The position numbers and the translations under genes were made by a program. 64,000 nucleotides of DNA from Pseudomonas cichorii (GTDB taxonomy: Bacteria > Pseudomonadota > Gammaproteobacteria > Pseudomonadales > Pseudomonadaceae): positions 52,562-116,561 of the forward strand of contig NZ_RBRE01000089.1 of assembly GCF_003700275.1 (NCBI RefSeq), given 5' to 3'. Positions 11,233 to 20,181 of the stretch are shown here, piece after piece. Position 1 is the first letter of the stretch. Each line of letters opens with the position of its first letter. Below the pieces are notes generated by a model. That model did no database searches, was not told the origin of the DNA, and worked only from the letters and a program-made list of their open reading frames with translations.

Positions 11233-11430
11233 TCAGCAACACTTCGGACCACCCTTGCCGCCGTAGCGAGCTTCCTGGCGCTCCCGAAAGAACTCCTCGT
11301 AGCTCATCATCGGCTTGTCCGGGTGTTTGGTCTGCATGTGCTCGACATAAGTGTCGTAGTCGGGCATGCCCACCATCAGGCGCGCAGCCTGACCGAGGTA
11401 TTTCCCGAGGCGACTCAGGTCATTGAACAT
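11233..11430 (-). CDS. yjiX: YbdD/YjiX family small protein
   Basis: A 65-residue protein that runs MFNDLSRLGKYLGQAARL and ends in a Cys-Cys pair after GGKGGPK. It belongs to the short YbdD/YjiX family, which is nearly always encoded directly downstream of a CstA/BtsT peptide or pyruvate transporter, as here (28 bases from the cstA-like stop). It may modulate transporter assembly. The function is not established. Confidence 0.9.
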   Translation of the reverse strand: MFNDLSRLGKYLGQAARLMVGMPDYDTYVEHMQTKHPDKPMMSYEEFFRERQEARYGGKGGPKCC

Positions 11431-11457
11431 GGGCAGATCCTCTCTTGATAGCCGTCA

Positions 11458-13533
11458 TCACACCTGTGATCCCGGAGGCATGGCCTGGTAAGGCATTTCC
11501 TTGTCGCTGCGCTCTTTCTTGCTCCACGCCGCACGGCCTACTTTCAGCGCGTAGAACAGGATGCTGGAGACGACGAACAGGAACAGGATAGTCAGACCGG
11601 CGTTGGTGTAAGCGTTGAAGATCACGTGCTGCATCTGGTCCATGTTCTTGGCCGGAGCCAGGATCTGGCCAGCATCCGCTGCGGCGCTGTACTTCTTGGC
11701 CAGGGCCAGGAAGCCAACGGCCGGGTTGGCGTCGAACAGCTTGATCAGGCTTGCGGTCACGGTGCAGATCAGCAACCAGGTGGCTGGCAGCATGGTCACC
11801 CAGACGTAGCGCTGACGCTTCATCTTGATCAGCACGACACTGGCAAGCATCAGGGCGATACCGGCCAGCATCTGGTTGGAGATGCCGAACAGCGGCCACA
11901 GGGTGTTGATGCCACCCAGCGGGTCGATCACGCCTTGATACAGCAGGTAACCCCACAACGCTACGCAACCACCGGTACCGATGGCGTTGGCTACCCAGGA
12001 CTCGGTGCGCTTGAGGGCTGGGACGAAGCTGCCCAGCAGGTCTTGCAGCATGAAGCGACCGGCACGGGTACCAGCGTCAACTGCGGTCAGGATGAACAGG
12101 GCTTCAAACAGGATTGCGAAGTGGTACCAGAACGCCATGGTGTTTTCGCCCGGCAGAACCTGGTGCAGGATCTGCGCGATACCGACGGCCAGGGTCGGAG
12201 CACCACCGGCGCGCGCCAGAATGGTGTTCTCGCCAATGTCGTGAGCCACGGCAGTCAGTTGCTCGGGGGTAATGGTAAAGCCCCAGTTGCTGACAGTTTG
12301 CGCCACAGTCACCACATCACTGCCCACTATGGCAGCCGGGCTGTTCATCGCGAAGTACACACCCGGCTCGATCACCGAAGCGGCAACCATGGCCATGATG
12401 GCGACGAAGGACTCCATCAACATGCCGCCGTAGCCGATGTAACGGGCGTTCTTTTCGTTATCCAGCAGCTTGGGCGTGGTGCCCGAGGAAATCAGGGCGT
12501 GGAAGCCCGATACCGCACCACACGCAATGGTGATGAACAGGAACGGGAACAGCGCGCCTTTCCAGACCGGACCGGTACCGTCGGTGAACTGGGTCAGGGC
12601 CGGCATTTTCAGCTCGGGCGCCAGAATCAGGATGCCGATCGCCAGCGCGACGATGGTGCCGATCTTCAGGAAGGTCGAGAGGTAGTCACGCGGCGCGAGC
12701 AGCAGCCAGACCGGCAGCATGGCCGCGACGAAACCGTAGCCCACCAGCATCCAGGTGATTTGCACACCGGTGAAGGTAAACATCGGGCCCCAGACCGGAT
12801 CGGCAGCCACCGCGCCACCGACCCAGATCGAAAGCAGCAGCAGAACCACGCCGATGATGGAGATTTCACCGATGCGACCCGGACGGATGTAGCGCATGTA
12901 AACGCCCATGAACATCGCGATCGGGATAGTCGCCATGACCGTGAACATGCCCCACGGGCTTTCAGCCAGGGCCTTGACCACGATCAGTGCCAGCACCGCA
13001 AGGATGATGATCATGATCAGGAAGCAGCCGAACAAGGCAATGGTGCCGGGAATACGGCCCATTTCCTCACGGACGATGTCGCCCAGGGAGCGACCGTTGC
13101 GGCGCGTGGACAGGAACAGGATCATGAAATCCTGTACCGCACCGGCCAGAACCACACCGGCAATCAGCCAGAGCGTACCGGGCAGGTAACCCATCTGCGC
13201 GGCCAGGACCGGGCCGACCAGCGGGCCTGCACCGGCGATGGCGGCGAAGTGGTGACCGAAGAGAATGTGTTTGTTGGTCGGCACATAGTCCAGACCATCG
13301 TTGTTGACCACCGCCGGAGTTGCACGCAGCGGGTCAAGTTGCATCACATGGTTGGCGATGAAGAGACTGTAGTAACGATAAGCAACCAGATAAATAGCTA
13401 CAGCAGCGACCACGATCCACAAGGCATTGATTGCCTCGCCACGACGCAGTGCAACCACCCCCAGGGCACAGGCCCCAATAATTGCGAGAAGCAGCCAGGG
13501 CACATGGCGCATAAGGCTATTATTATTTTTCAT
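11458..13533 (-). CDS. cstA: CstA/BtsT family carbon-starvation protein, pyruvate/peptide transporter
   Basis: A large inner-membrane protein of 691 residues with about 16-18 helices. It has the family-defining segments YVPTNKHILFGHHFAAIAGAGP near residue 90 and GTRAGRFMLQDLLG in the second half. E. coli relatives are CstA (peptide uptake in carbon starvation) and BtsT (pyruvate/H+ symport); either substrate is possible. The open frame extends upstream to 13674, but the extra 47 residues are not family-like. I chose the ATG at 13533, giving MKNNNSLMRHVPWLLL, which matches the family length. It forms an operon with yjiX and probably yjiA. Confidence 0.92.
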   Translation of the reverse strand: MKNNNSLMRHVPWLLLAIIGACALGVVALRRGEAINALWIVVAAVAIYLVAYRYYSLFIANHVMQLDPLRATPAVVNNDGLDYVPTNKHILFGHHFAAIAGAGPLVGPVLAAQMGYLPGTLWLIAGVVLAGAVQDFMILFLSTRRNGRSLGDIVREEMGRIPGTIALFGCFLIMIIILAVLALIVVKALAESPWGMFTVMATIPIAMFMGVYMRYIRPGRIGEISIIGVVLLLLSIWVGGAVAADPVWGPMFTFTGVQITWMLVGYGFVAAMLPVWLLLAPRDYLSTFLKIGTIVALAIGILILAPELKMPALTQFTDGTGPVWKGALFPFLFITIACGAVSGFHALISSGTTPKLLDNEKNARYIGYGGMLMESFVAIMAMVAASVIEPGVYFAMNSPAAIVGSDVVTVAQTVSNWGFTITPEQLTAVAHDIGENTILARAGGAPTLAVGIAQILHQVLPGENTMAFWYHFAILFEALFILTAVDAGTRAGRFMLQDLLGSFVPALKRTESWVANAIGTGGCVALWGYLLYQGVIDPLGGINTLWPLFGISNQMLAGIALMLASVVLIKMKRQRYVWVTMLPATWLLICTVTASLIKLFDANPAVGFLALAKKYSAAADAGQILAPAKNMDQMQHVIFNAYTNAGLTILFLFVVSSILFYALKVGRAAWSKKERSDKEMPYQAMPPGSQV

Positions 13534-13797
13534 TTTTTTATTCCAGCAGAGTTGACTAGAAGGCAAGCAATGCGAGTTTAGACCTGTCAGAGCGAAAGGC
13601 CACCCCCAACCATGGTCTAGAACGGCATTTGAGTAACCAAAAAAGAAATACCCGCAATTGGCTTCAACAAGCAATAAAAATCGCCTGCAGAACTGTTCGC
13701 CAACCGCGTTCAGGTCTATCGTGCGTAAACAAGGGTGCCATTCCCCATGGCCTGTCCGCTGCCCCCACAGTCAGCCGATACCAAGAGAGCTCATTCG

Positions 13798-14166
13798 ATG
13801 ACCGACTCACCCGCAGATCGCCGTCGTTTCAAGCGCATAGCCTTCGATGCCAGGACCGACCTCAGCCAGGGTAACAACAACTGGAAAGTGCAGTTGCTCG
13901 ACCTCTCACTGAAAGGACTGCTCATCGAACGCCCGGAACCCTGGACCGGCGATCCGGACGAACACTTTCTGGTCGACATCCATCTCAGCGACGACGCTTA
14001 CGTGAAAATGGATGTGAAGCTCACTCACGACGACAGCCATCACCTGGGCTTTGTCTGTCTGCACATCGGACTGGAATCGATCAGCCATTTGAAGCGACTG
14101 ATCGAGTTGAACCTGGGCGATCCGGCCGAACTGGATCGCGAGCTGGGAGCGTTGATCGAGGTCTGA
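13798..14166 (+). CDS. mapZ: Single-domain PilZ c-di-GMP receptor, MapZ-like
   Basis: A cytosolic 122-residue protein consisting only of a PilZ domain. Both c-di-GMP-binding signatures are present: RRRFKR (RxxxR) at about residues 9-14 and DLSLKG (DxSxxG) near residue 39. In P. aeruginosa the orthologous position (PA4608) encodes MapZ, which when bound to c-di-GMP inhibits the chemotaxis methyltransferase CheR1. The length and neighbours match. The frame opens at 13735, but the family start is the ATG at 13798 (MTDSPADRRRFKR). It lies between the cstA-like gene and radA, about 8 kb from morA. Confidence 0.88.
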   Translation: MTDSPADRRRFKRIAFDARTDLSQGNNNWKVQLLDLSLKGLLIERPEPWTGDPDEHFLVDIHLSDDAYVKMDVKLTHDDSHHLGFVCLHIGLESISHLKRLIELNLGDPAELDRELGALIEV

Positions 14167-14198
14167 ACACCTATACAGACTTTGTGCAGTCTGATGGT

Positions 14199-14240
14199 GG
14201 GAGCGGATTTATCCGACAGTTCGCGAATGAATTCGCTCCC
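14199..14240. repeat. REP-type palindrome downstream of radA
   Basis: GGGAGCG and CGCTCCC arms enclose GGATTTATCCG and TTCGCGAATGAATT, the two sequences recurring in the intergenic palindromes of this window. It lies between the convergent ends of mapZ and radA. Confidence 0.7.
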
Positions 14241-14263
14241 GCACAGAAAACGTCATTCGGGCC

Positions 14264-15631
14264 TTACTCGAACAACGCATCCAGCGCCTGTTCCAGGCGA
14301 GTGACGGCAATGATCTGCAAGCCGGCGGGCGCTTCCTTGGGCGCATTGCCTTTCGGTACGATCGCTCGCTTGAAGCCATGCTTGGCCGCCTCTTTCAAAC
14401 GCTCCTGCCCGCTGGGCACCGGCCTGACTTCACCGGACAGCCCGACTTCGCCGAACACCAGCAAATCATGAGGCAATGGCCGGTTACGCAGGCTGGACAT
14501 GACCGCTGCCATCAACGCCAGGTCTGATGCGGTTTCCAGCACTTTCACCCCGCCCACCACATTGAGAAACACATCCTGGTCGTGGGTCGGAATGCCGCCA
14601 TGGCGATGCAGCACCGCCAACAGCATGGCCAGCCGGTTCTGATCAAGGCCCAGAGTTACCCGCCGCGGGTTGGACATGTGGCTGTCATCGACCAGCGCCT
14701 GAACCTCGACCAGCATCGGGCGCGTACCTTCCCAGGTCGCCATGACCACACTGCCGGGTACTTCTTCCTGGGCACGGGTCAGGAAAATCGCCGACGGGTT
14801 GGAGACTTCCTTGAGGCCCTTGTCGGTCATCCCGAACACGCCCAGTTCGTTGACGGCGCCGAAACGGTTCTTCACCGCCCGCAGCAGGCGCAGGCGGCCA
14901 TCGGACTCGCCCTCGAAATACAGCACGGTATCGACCATGTGTTCCAGAACCCGCGGCCCGGCCAGCGCGCCTTCCTTGGTGACATGGCCGACCAGGAAAA
15001 TCGCCGTGCCGCTCTGCTTGGCGTAACGCACCAGCAATGCAGCACTTTCACGCACTTGCGCCACGCCGCCCGGCGCGGACTGCAGTTGTTCGGTGAAGAT
15101 CGTCTGGATGGAGTCGATCACCATGACCTTCGGTTGCTCGACACGCGCAGTGGCGATGATCGTCTCGATGCAGGTTTCGGTCATCACCCGCAGTTTGTCC
15201 TGCGGCAGGCCAAGGCGCCGGGCGCGCATGGCCACCTGTTGCTGGGACTCCTCGCCCGTCACGTACAGGGCCGGCATGCGTTCGGCGATGTTGCACAGGG
15301 TTTGCAGCAGAATCGTCGACTTGCCGATCCCCGGATCGCCACCGATCAATACGACAGAGCCATCCACCAGACCGCCACCCAGCACGCGGTCCAGTTCGTT
15401 GGACTTGGTGGAGAATCGCGGGATCTCCTCGACGCTGACTTCGGCCAGGGTCTTGATCTGTGCCTGTGAACCGGTCCAGCCGGTGCGACCGCTGGGTGCC
15501 GCGGCCGCGCCGCTTTCCAGCATGGTTTCCACCAGCGTGTTCCAGGCACCACAATCACTGCACTGGCCTGCCCATTTTGGAAAAGTCGCGCCGCACTCCG
15601 TGCAGCCGTACAAGCGTTTGGCCTTTGCCAT
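14264..15631 (-). CDS. radA: DNA repair protein RadA
   Basis: A branch-migration helicase of 455 residues acting in recombination and repair. The N-terminal zinc finger (CTEC ... CSDC, residues 10-27) is followed by a RecA-like ATPase with Walker A GGDPGIGKST near residue 97 and the diagnostic KNRFG motif near 258. The C-terminal Lon-protease-like domain ends with FGEVGLSGEVRPVPSG. The length is standard. The assignment is secure. Confidence 0.97.
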   Translation of the reverse strand: MAKAKRLYGCTECGATFPKWAGQCSDCGAWNTLVETMLESGAAAAPSGRTGWTGSQAQIKTLAEVSVEEIPRFSTKSNELDRVLGGGLVDGSVVLIGGDPGIGKSTILLQTLCNIAERMPALYVTGEESQQQVAMRARRLGLPQDKLRVMTETCIETIIATARVEQPKVMVIDSIQTIFTEQLQSAPGGVAQVRESAALLVRYAKQSGTAIFLVGHVTKEGALAGPRVLEHMVDTVLYFEGESDGRLRLLRAVKNRFGAVNELGVFGMTDKGLKEVSNPSAIFLTRAQEEVPGSVVMATWEGTRPMLVEVQALVDDSHMSNPRRVTLGLDQNRLAMLLAVLHRHGGIPTHDQDVFLNVVGGVKVLETASDLALMAAVMSSLRNRPLPHDLLVFGEVGLSGEVRPVPSGQERLKEAAKHGFKRAIVPKGNAPKEAPAGLQIIAVTRLEQALDALFE

Positions 15632-15805
15632 GGCAACCCCAGTCGCAAAAACACCATGATAACGCAGCGCGCCGGAACCCGGTTTTACCGATCCGGATAA
15701 AACTTACCGCCAGAACCCCGGTCGATTGCACGTGTACGAAGCAGGATAAGCAGGGCTGCATTACACTGAATCCGATCACCTCCCATCTGTAACAAGGAAT
15801 TACCC

Positions 15806-16252
15806 ATGAGCGTATTAAGCGAATTCAAGGCCTTCGCCGTCAAAGGTAACGTGGTCGACATGGCCGTGGGTATCATCATTGGTGCAGCCTTCGGCAAGAT
15901 CGTTTCGTCATTCGTCGGCGACGTGATCATGCCGCCACTGGGTCTGCTGATCGGTGGCGTGGACTTCAGCGACCTGGCCATTACCCTGAGAGCAGCCGAG
16001 GGCACGACCCCTGCCGTGTTGCTGGCCTATGGCAAGTTCATCCAGACCGTCCTCGACTTCGTCATCGTCGCCTTCGCCATCTTCATGGGCGTCAAGGCCA
16101 TCAACCGCCTCAAGCGCGAAGAAGCCAAGGCCCCGACTCTGCCGCCTACGCCGTCCAAGGAAGAAGTCCTGCTGGGCGAGATTCGTGACCTGCTGAAAGA
16201 GCAGAACAGGCCGACAGCGCCTGTGACCGTGGACCCTAACCGTCCGCTCTGA
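15806..16252 (+). CDS. mscL: Large-conductance mechanosensitive channel MscL
   Basis: An inner-membrane homopentameric channel that opens under hypo-osmotic shock. The 148-residue protein has the conserved N-terminal helix and TM1 (FAVKGNVVDMAVGIIIGAAFGKIV), TM2 around residues 75-97, and a charged C-terminal helix (LLGEIRDLLKEQ). AAGGAATTACCC before the ATG gives a good ribosome-binding site. Confidence 0.97.
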   Translation: MSVLSEFKAFAVKGNVVDMAVGIIIGAAFGKIVSSFVGDVIMPPLGLLIGGVDFSDLAITLRAAEGTTPAVLLAYGKFIQTVLDFVIVAFAIFMGVKAINRLKREEAKAPTLPPTPSKEEVLLGEIRDLLKEQNRPTAPVTVDPNRPL

Positions 16253-16261
16253 TCTCTACAT

Positions 16262-16301
16262 CGGCGAAAAACGTTTTCGCGACTGAAGTCGCTCCTGCAG
16301 G
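16262..16301. repeat. Short REP-like palindrome between mscL and fpr
   Basis: CGGCGAAAAACG and CGTTTTCGCG form an imperfect hairpin followed by a REP-like GAAGTCGCTCCTGCAGG. It lies between convergent genes and may serve as a shared terminator. Confidence 0.45.
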
Positions 16302-16303
16302 CG

Positions 16304-17080
16304 CTACCAGTAGTTTTCCACCACAACCTGCCCCGGCCTGCGGGTCAGGTTGAGCTGCATGTCCCGCTGCTTGAGCACGGCCCGGGTGTCGTCGATCATC
16401 TGCGGGTTGCCGCAGATCATCACCCGCGAATGCTCGGGCGTCAGCGCAACTCCAGCCGCACGCTCCAGCTCGCCGTTTTCGATCAGATGAGTGATGCGCC
16501 CCTGCAAGGCGCCGGGATGTTGTTCACGGGTTACCGTAGGCAGGAACAGGAATCTGTCGGCGTACTCGGCCAGGTAATCGCGCTGCATCAACCCGGCGAT
16601 CAGCTGTTGATAAGCCAGTTCTCTGGACTCGCGTGCACTGTAGACAAGGATGATGCGCTCGAACTTGTCCCAGATCTCGAAGTCCTGAAGGATCGACAGG
16701 AAAGGCGCCACGCCCGTGCCTGTGGATAAAAGCCACAGGTCGCGCCCATCGGTAAACCGGTCCGGTGTCAGGTAGCCGGTAGCAAGCTTCTCGACCAGCA
16801 ATGTGTCGCCTTCGCGCAGACGGCTCAGCTCGCTGGTGAACTCGCCGCCCGGCACCACGATGGAGAAGAACTCCAGAAACTCGTCATGAGGCGCCGACAC
16901 CATCGAATAGGGACGCCATACCGTGCTGCCGTCATCCTTGGTCACGCCAAGGCGCACGAATTGTCCGGCACGAAAGCGGAAGCCGGGATCGCGTGTGGTA
17001 CGCAGGGTAAACAGATTTTCGGTCAACGGCATCACACGCTGTAGTGTTTGCCGGGTGAACTTGTCTTCGCTGGCGGTCAT
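16304..17080 (-). CDS. fpr: Ferredoxin-NADP+ reductase
   Basis: A cytosolic flavoenzyme of 258 residues that exchanges electrons between NADP(H) and ferredoxin or flavodoxin. RPYSMVSAP near residue 50 is the FAD-binding signature, and LLSTGTGVAPFLSILQDF near 108 is the NADP-binding glycine loop. CGNPQMI and the aromatic C-terminal ENYW complete the bacterial Fpr pattern. The open frame extends 46 codons upstream with non-family sequence; the start MTASEDKFTRQTLQ at 17080 gives the usual FprA length. Confidence 0.94.
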   Translation of the reverse strand: MTASEDKFTRQTLQRVMPLTENLFTLRTTRDPGFRFRAGQFVRLGVTKDDGSTVWRPYSMVSAPHDEFLEFFSIVVPGGEFTSELSRLREGDTLLVEKLATGYLTPDRFTDGRDLWLLSTGTGVAPFLSILQDFEIWDKFERIILVYSARESRELAYQQLIAGLMQRDYLAEYADRFLFLPTVTREQHPGALQGRITHLIENGELERAAGVALTPEHSRVMICGNPQMIDDTRAVLKQRDMQLNLTRRPGQVVVENYW

Positions 17081-17418
17081 GGTGCGCTTCTGACTCCGGA
17101 GCTGGAAAAGGCTTCCAGTGTCCCCCAAAGCGGGCTTGATAAACACCGGCTGTTTGTAGTGCTTTGGCCCGCAGATGCCGACCGGCAATTTAGAGTATTT
17201 GGTTCTTGAAGCGGGCATTGCTTATTTGAAAGCGAACACCCTGAAAACCCGCAACCAAGCTCCTGTCACTGTTTCAGCCCGACGACACCTTTTTGGATGC
17301 AATAAAGCCATCACACCACTCGTCCAGATAGCATTCATCATAATTTGTTACTGATGGTTTTTTTCTAGACTGCTTAAACAATACAGAAACACTCGCCATC
17401 AAAGGCATGGAGGCGATC

Positions 17419-17652
17419 ATGGGATCCATGGAACTCAACTCATCATCCCCATCGCAAGCAAAAAATCTTACCCAACGGGAAATCGAAATCCTCAAATGGT
17501 CCGCAGAAGGCAAAACAGCAGGCGACATTGCAATCATCCTGAGCCTGAAAGAACGCACCATTCATTTTCATATCGCCAGTGCGATCCAGAAAATGGGCGT
17601 TTGCAACAAGACCGCCGCAGCCGTACAGGCGGCCTTGAGCGGAATGTTCTGA
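17419..17652 (+). CDS. Small LuxR-type HTH (GerE) transcriptional regulator
   Basis: A protein of 77 residues that is essentially a LuxR-type helix-turn-helix. LTQREIEILKWSAEGKTAGDIA is the first half, and ERTIHFHIASAIQKMGVCNK contains the recognition helix. There is no autoinducer-binding or receiver domain, so its input is unknown. An in-frame ATG lies at 17407, but GGAGG five bases before the ATG at 17419 favours that start. The gene stands alone between fpr and rlmG. Small GerE-only proteins can act as accessory or competing regulators; that is inference. Confidence 0.8.
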   Translation: MGSMELNSSSPSQAKNLTQREIEILKWSAEGKTAGDIAIILSLKERTIHFHIASAIQKMGVCNKTAAAVQAALSGMF

Positions 17653-17780
17653 AACGGCCAGCCATCAACCAACTTCAAAGGTGCCAAACAGCAAAAAGCA
17701 CGTAAACTTGCCAATCTCAGCGAGCCCATCCGATTCCGGGCTCGCATGACATACGTCGATTGCCCAGAGTTTTCCTGCCC

Positions 17781-18905
17781 ATGCCCCTGCTGACCAGTCC
17801 TTTCGCTCAACTTGACCTCATTCGCCAACCCGAACAGCAAGATGAACCGTTGCAGGCATTCGACGCGGCTGATGAATATTTACTCAACCATGTAGCCGAA
17901 ATCGGCCTGACACTGCAGAGCAAGGTACTGGTCCTCAACGACAGCTTCGGTGCACTGGCCGCCAGCCTGGCGCAGCACGCAGCGGTAGTCAGCAGTGGCG
18001 ATTCGTACCTGGCAGCCCAGGCTCTGGAAAAGAACCTCGCCCGCAATGGCATGGCCTATGACGCCGTGCCGCTGATCCCCGCCAGCGAAGCACTGACCGG
18101 ACCTTTCGACTGGGTGCTGATTCGGGTGCCCAAGACCATGGCCCTGCTGGAAGAACAGCTCATTCGCCTGCAAGGCCAGTTGGCGCCGGGTGCCCGGGTT
18201 GTCGCGGCAGCGATGGTCAAGCATCTGCCGCGCTCGGCGGGTGAACTGCTGGAGGAATACGTCGGGCCGGTGCAGGCATCACTGGCAGTGAAGAAGGCCC
18301 GCCTGCTGTTCGCCATCCCGGAATCCAGGCCGCACCTCACTTCGCCCTACCCGACCCGCTATCAGCTAGACCAGCCGGCCATCGAACTGCTCAACCACGC
18401 CAACGTGTTCTGTCGCGACGGGCTGGATATCGGCACCCGCGCCTTTCTGCCCTACCTGCCCAAAAACCTCGGTTCAGCCAGGGTTGCCGACCTGGGTTGC
18501 GGCAACGGTGTACTGGCCATCGCCAGCGCCCTCGATAATCCGCAGGCTCAATACACACTGGTGGATGAATCGTTCATGGCCGTCCAGTCGGCGGCAGAGA
18601 ACTGGCGAGCGACGCTGGGCGAGCGAGAAGTGCTGATCCGCGCAGCCGATGGCCTGGCCAGCCAGGACCCCGATTCGCTGGATGTGGTGCTGTGCAACCC
18701 GCCCTTCCACCAACAGCAGGTGGTGGGTGATTTCCTGGCATGGCGCATGTTCCTGCAGGCGCGGGCCTCTCTGGTGGTCGGTGGCGCGCTGTATATCGTC
18801 GGCAATCGCCACCTGGGCTATCACAGCAAACTGGCGCGACTGTTCCGCGGCGTGGAACAGGTCGCCGCTACACCCAAGTTCGTGATCCTCAAGGCGCGCA
18901 AATAA
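17781..18905 (+). CDS. rlmG: 23S rRNA (guanine(1835)-N2)-methyltransferase RlmG
   Basis: A SAM-dependent methyltransferase of 374 residues with a degenerate N-terminal MTase-like half and a catalytic C-terminal half. VADLGCGNGVLAIASAL is motif I, and VVLCNPPFHQQQ is the NPPF catalytic motif typical of RlmG/RsmC. The start at 17781 (MPLLTSPFAQLDLIR) is preferred over the longer frame. It modifies G1835 of 23S rRNA in E. coli. RsmC is the main alternative, but the N-terminal sequence and length suit RlmG. Confidence 0.9.
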   Translation: MPLLTSPFAQLDLIRQPEQQDEPLQAFDAADEYLLNHVAEIGLTLQSKVLVLNDSFGALAASLAQHAAVVSSGDSYLAAQALEKNLARNGMAYDAVPLIPASEALTGPFDWVLIRVPKTMALLEEQLIRLQGQLAPGARVVAAAMVKHLPRSAGELLEEYVGPVQASLAVKKARLLFAIPESRPHLTSPYPTRYQLDQPAIELLNHANVFCRDGLDIGTRAFLPYLPKNLGSARVADLGCGNGVLAIASALDNPQAQYTLVDESFMAVQSAAENWRATLGEREVLIRAADGLASQDPDSLDVVLCNPPFHQQQVVGDFLAWRMFLQARASLVVGGALYIVGNRHLGYHSKLARLFRGVEQVAATPKFVILKARK

Positions 18906-18910
18906 ACGCC

Positions 18911-18938
18911 CAAAAAAAGACCCTCCGCAAGGAGGGTC
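18911..18938 (-). terminator. Rho-independent terminator of the cio operon
   Basis: On the minus strand an 8-bp stem (GACCCTCC / GGAGGGTC) with a TTGC loop is followed by seven T residues. It lies downstream of the cioA-cioB-DUF2474 operon and converges with rlmG. Confidence 0.9.
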
Positions 18939-18986
18939 GTGAAGCCGTGTCCATACAACACGGGATGGGAATTCAGTGCAGGGCAA

Positions 18987-19154
18987 TCAGTGGGTCGTGA
19001 GCCCTGCCGCATTCATGAACATGCGCATCAGGCTGGCCACGATGAACAGCGCAAACACACTGCCTGCCCAGATACCCGCCAGCCAGGCCAGTCGCTGCCA
19101 GAGCGGCTTACTCATTGCCGGATCCTTGTCATGCATGGAATCTTTGCCAGACAT
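18987..19154 (-). CDS. DUF2474 family small membrane protein, CioAB accessory subunit
   Basis: A 55-residue protein with one membrane helix (LAWLAGIWAGSVFALFIVASLMRMF) after a KPLWQRL motif. DUF2474 proteins are encoded directly downstream of cyanide-insensitive or bd-type oxidase cioB/cydB genes and are thought to be small oxidase subunits like CydX. Here it lies 16 bases after cioB on the same strand. It was found by reading the minus strand directly and is easily missed because of its size. Confidence 0.85.
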   Translation of the reverse strand: MSGKDSMHDKDPAMSKPLWQRLAWLAGIWAGSVFALFIVASLMRMFMNAAGLTTH

Positions 19155-19170
19155 CGCCAATCTCCTCTGA

Positions 19171-20178
19171 TCAGTGATAACCGTCTTCAGCGGTCACCTT
19201 GCCGCGGAACACGTAATAGCTCCAGAAGGTGTACCCGAGAATGAACGGGATGATGAACAGCGTACCCACCAGCATGAACCCCTGACTCTGAGGCGGTGCG
19301 GCTGCTTCCCAGATGGAAATCGACGGCGGCACGATATTCGGCCACAGGCTTATACCCAGCCCGCTGTAGCCGAGAAAGATCAGCAACAGGGTCAGCAGGA
19401 ACGGTGTGTAATGCGCGTTGCGGGCCACGGCCTTGAACAGCCCGTACATGGTGACCAGCACCAGGATCGGCACCGGCATGAACCAGAACAGGTTGGGCAG
19501 GCTGAACCAGCGCTCGGCGATGTTGGTGTGGGCCAGCGGTGTCCAGATGCTGACAATGCCAATCACTGCCAGCGTCACCAGAGCCAGGGGGCGCGCCAGA
19601 TCATGCATTGCCTTCTGCAATGGCCCTTCGGTCTTCATGATCAGCCAGGTACAACCCAGCAGCGCATAAGCAACGATCAAGGCCAGGCCGCAGAACATCG
19701 GAAACGGTGCCAGCCAGTCCAGCGAGCCACCGGCAAACTGACGATTGACGACCGGCAGGCCTTCGATGAAAGCCCCCAGCGCCACGCCCTGAAAGAAGGT
19801 CGCGACCAGTGAGCCGCCGATGAAAGCCTTGTCCCACAAGTGACGCTTGGCCTCGGAAGCCTTGAAGCGGAACTCGAAGGCCACACCGCGAAAGATCAGC
19901 CCCATCAGCATGAACATCAGCGGCAGATACAGGGCCGACAGCACCACCGCATAAGCCATGGGAAAGGCACCGAACAGCGCTGCGCCGCCCAGTACCAGCC
20001 AGGTTTCGTTACCGTCCCATACAGGCGCAACGGTATTCATCATCACGTCGCGGTCGGAACTGTCCTTCATGAACGGGAAAAGAATCCCGATACCCAGGTC
20101 AAAACCATCCATCACCACGTACATCATGATGCCGAAGATGATGATGACCGCCCAGATCAGTGGAAGATCGATGCCCAT
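19171..20178 (-). CDS. cioB: Cyanide-insensitive terminal oxidase subunit II
   Basis: An inner-membrane quinol oxidase subunit of 335 residues with about 8-9 helices. Its N terminus (MGIDLPLIWAVIIIFG) and the MYVVMDGFDLGIG segment are typical of CioB/CydB. APVWDGNETWLVLGG is also highly conserved. With CioA it forms a bd-type oxidase that reduces oxygen with ubiquinol and resists cyanide. It starts 3 bases after the cioA stop. Confidence 0.94.
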   Translation of the reverse strand: MGIDLPLIWAVIIIFGIMMYVVMDGFDLGIGILFPFMKDSSDRDVMMNTVAPVWDGNETWLVLGGAALFGAFPMAYAVVLSALYLPLMFMLMGLIFRGVAFEFRFKASEAKRHLWDKAFIGGSLVATFFQGVALGAFIEGLPVVNRQFAGGSLDWLAPFPMFCGLALIVAYALLGCTWLIMKTEGPLQKAMHDLARPLALVTLAVIGIVSIWTPLAHTNIAERWFSLPNLFWFMPVPILVLVTMYGLFKAVARNAHYTPFLLTLLLIFLGYSGLGISLWPNIVPPSISIWEAAAPPQSQGFMLVGTLFIIPFILGYTFWSYYVFRGKVTAEDGYH

Positions 20179-20181
20179 GAC

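Noticed and set aside
11626..13581. 651-codon plus-strand frame opposite the cstA-like gene
   Set aside because: The His/Gln/Arg-rich composition is typical of antisense to a membrane protein gene, and the minus-strand gene is certain.
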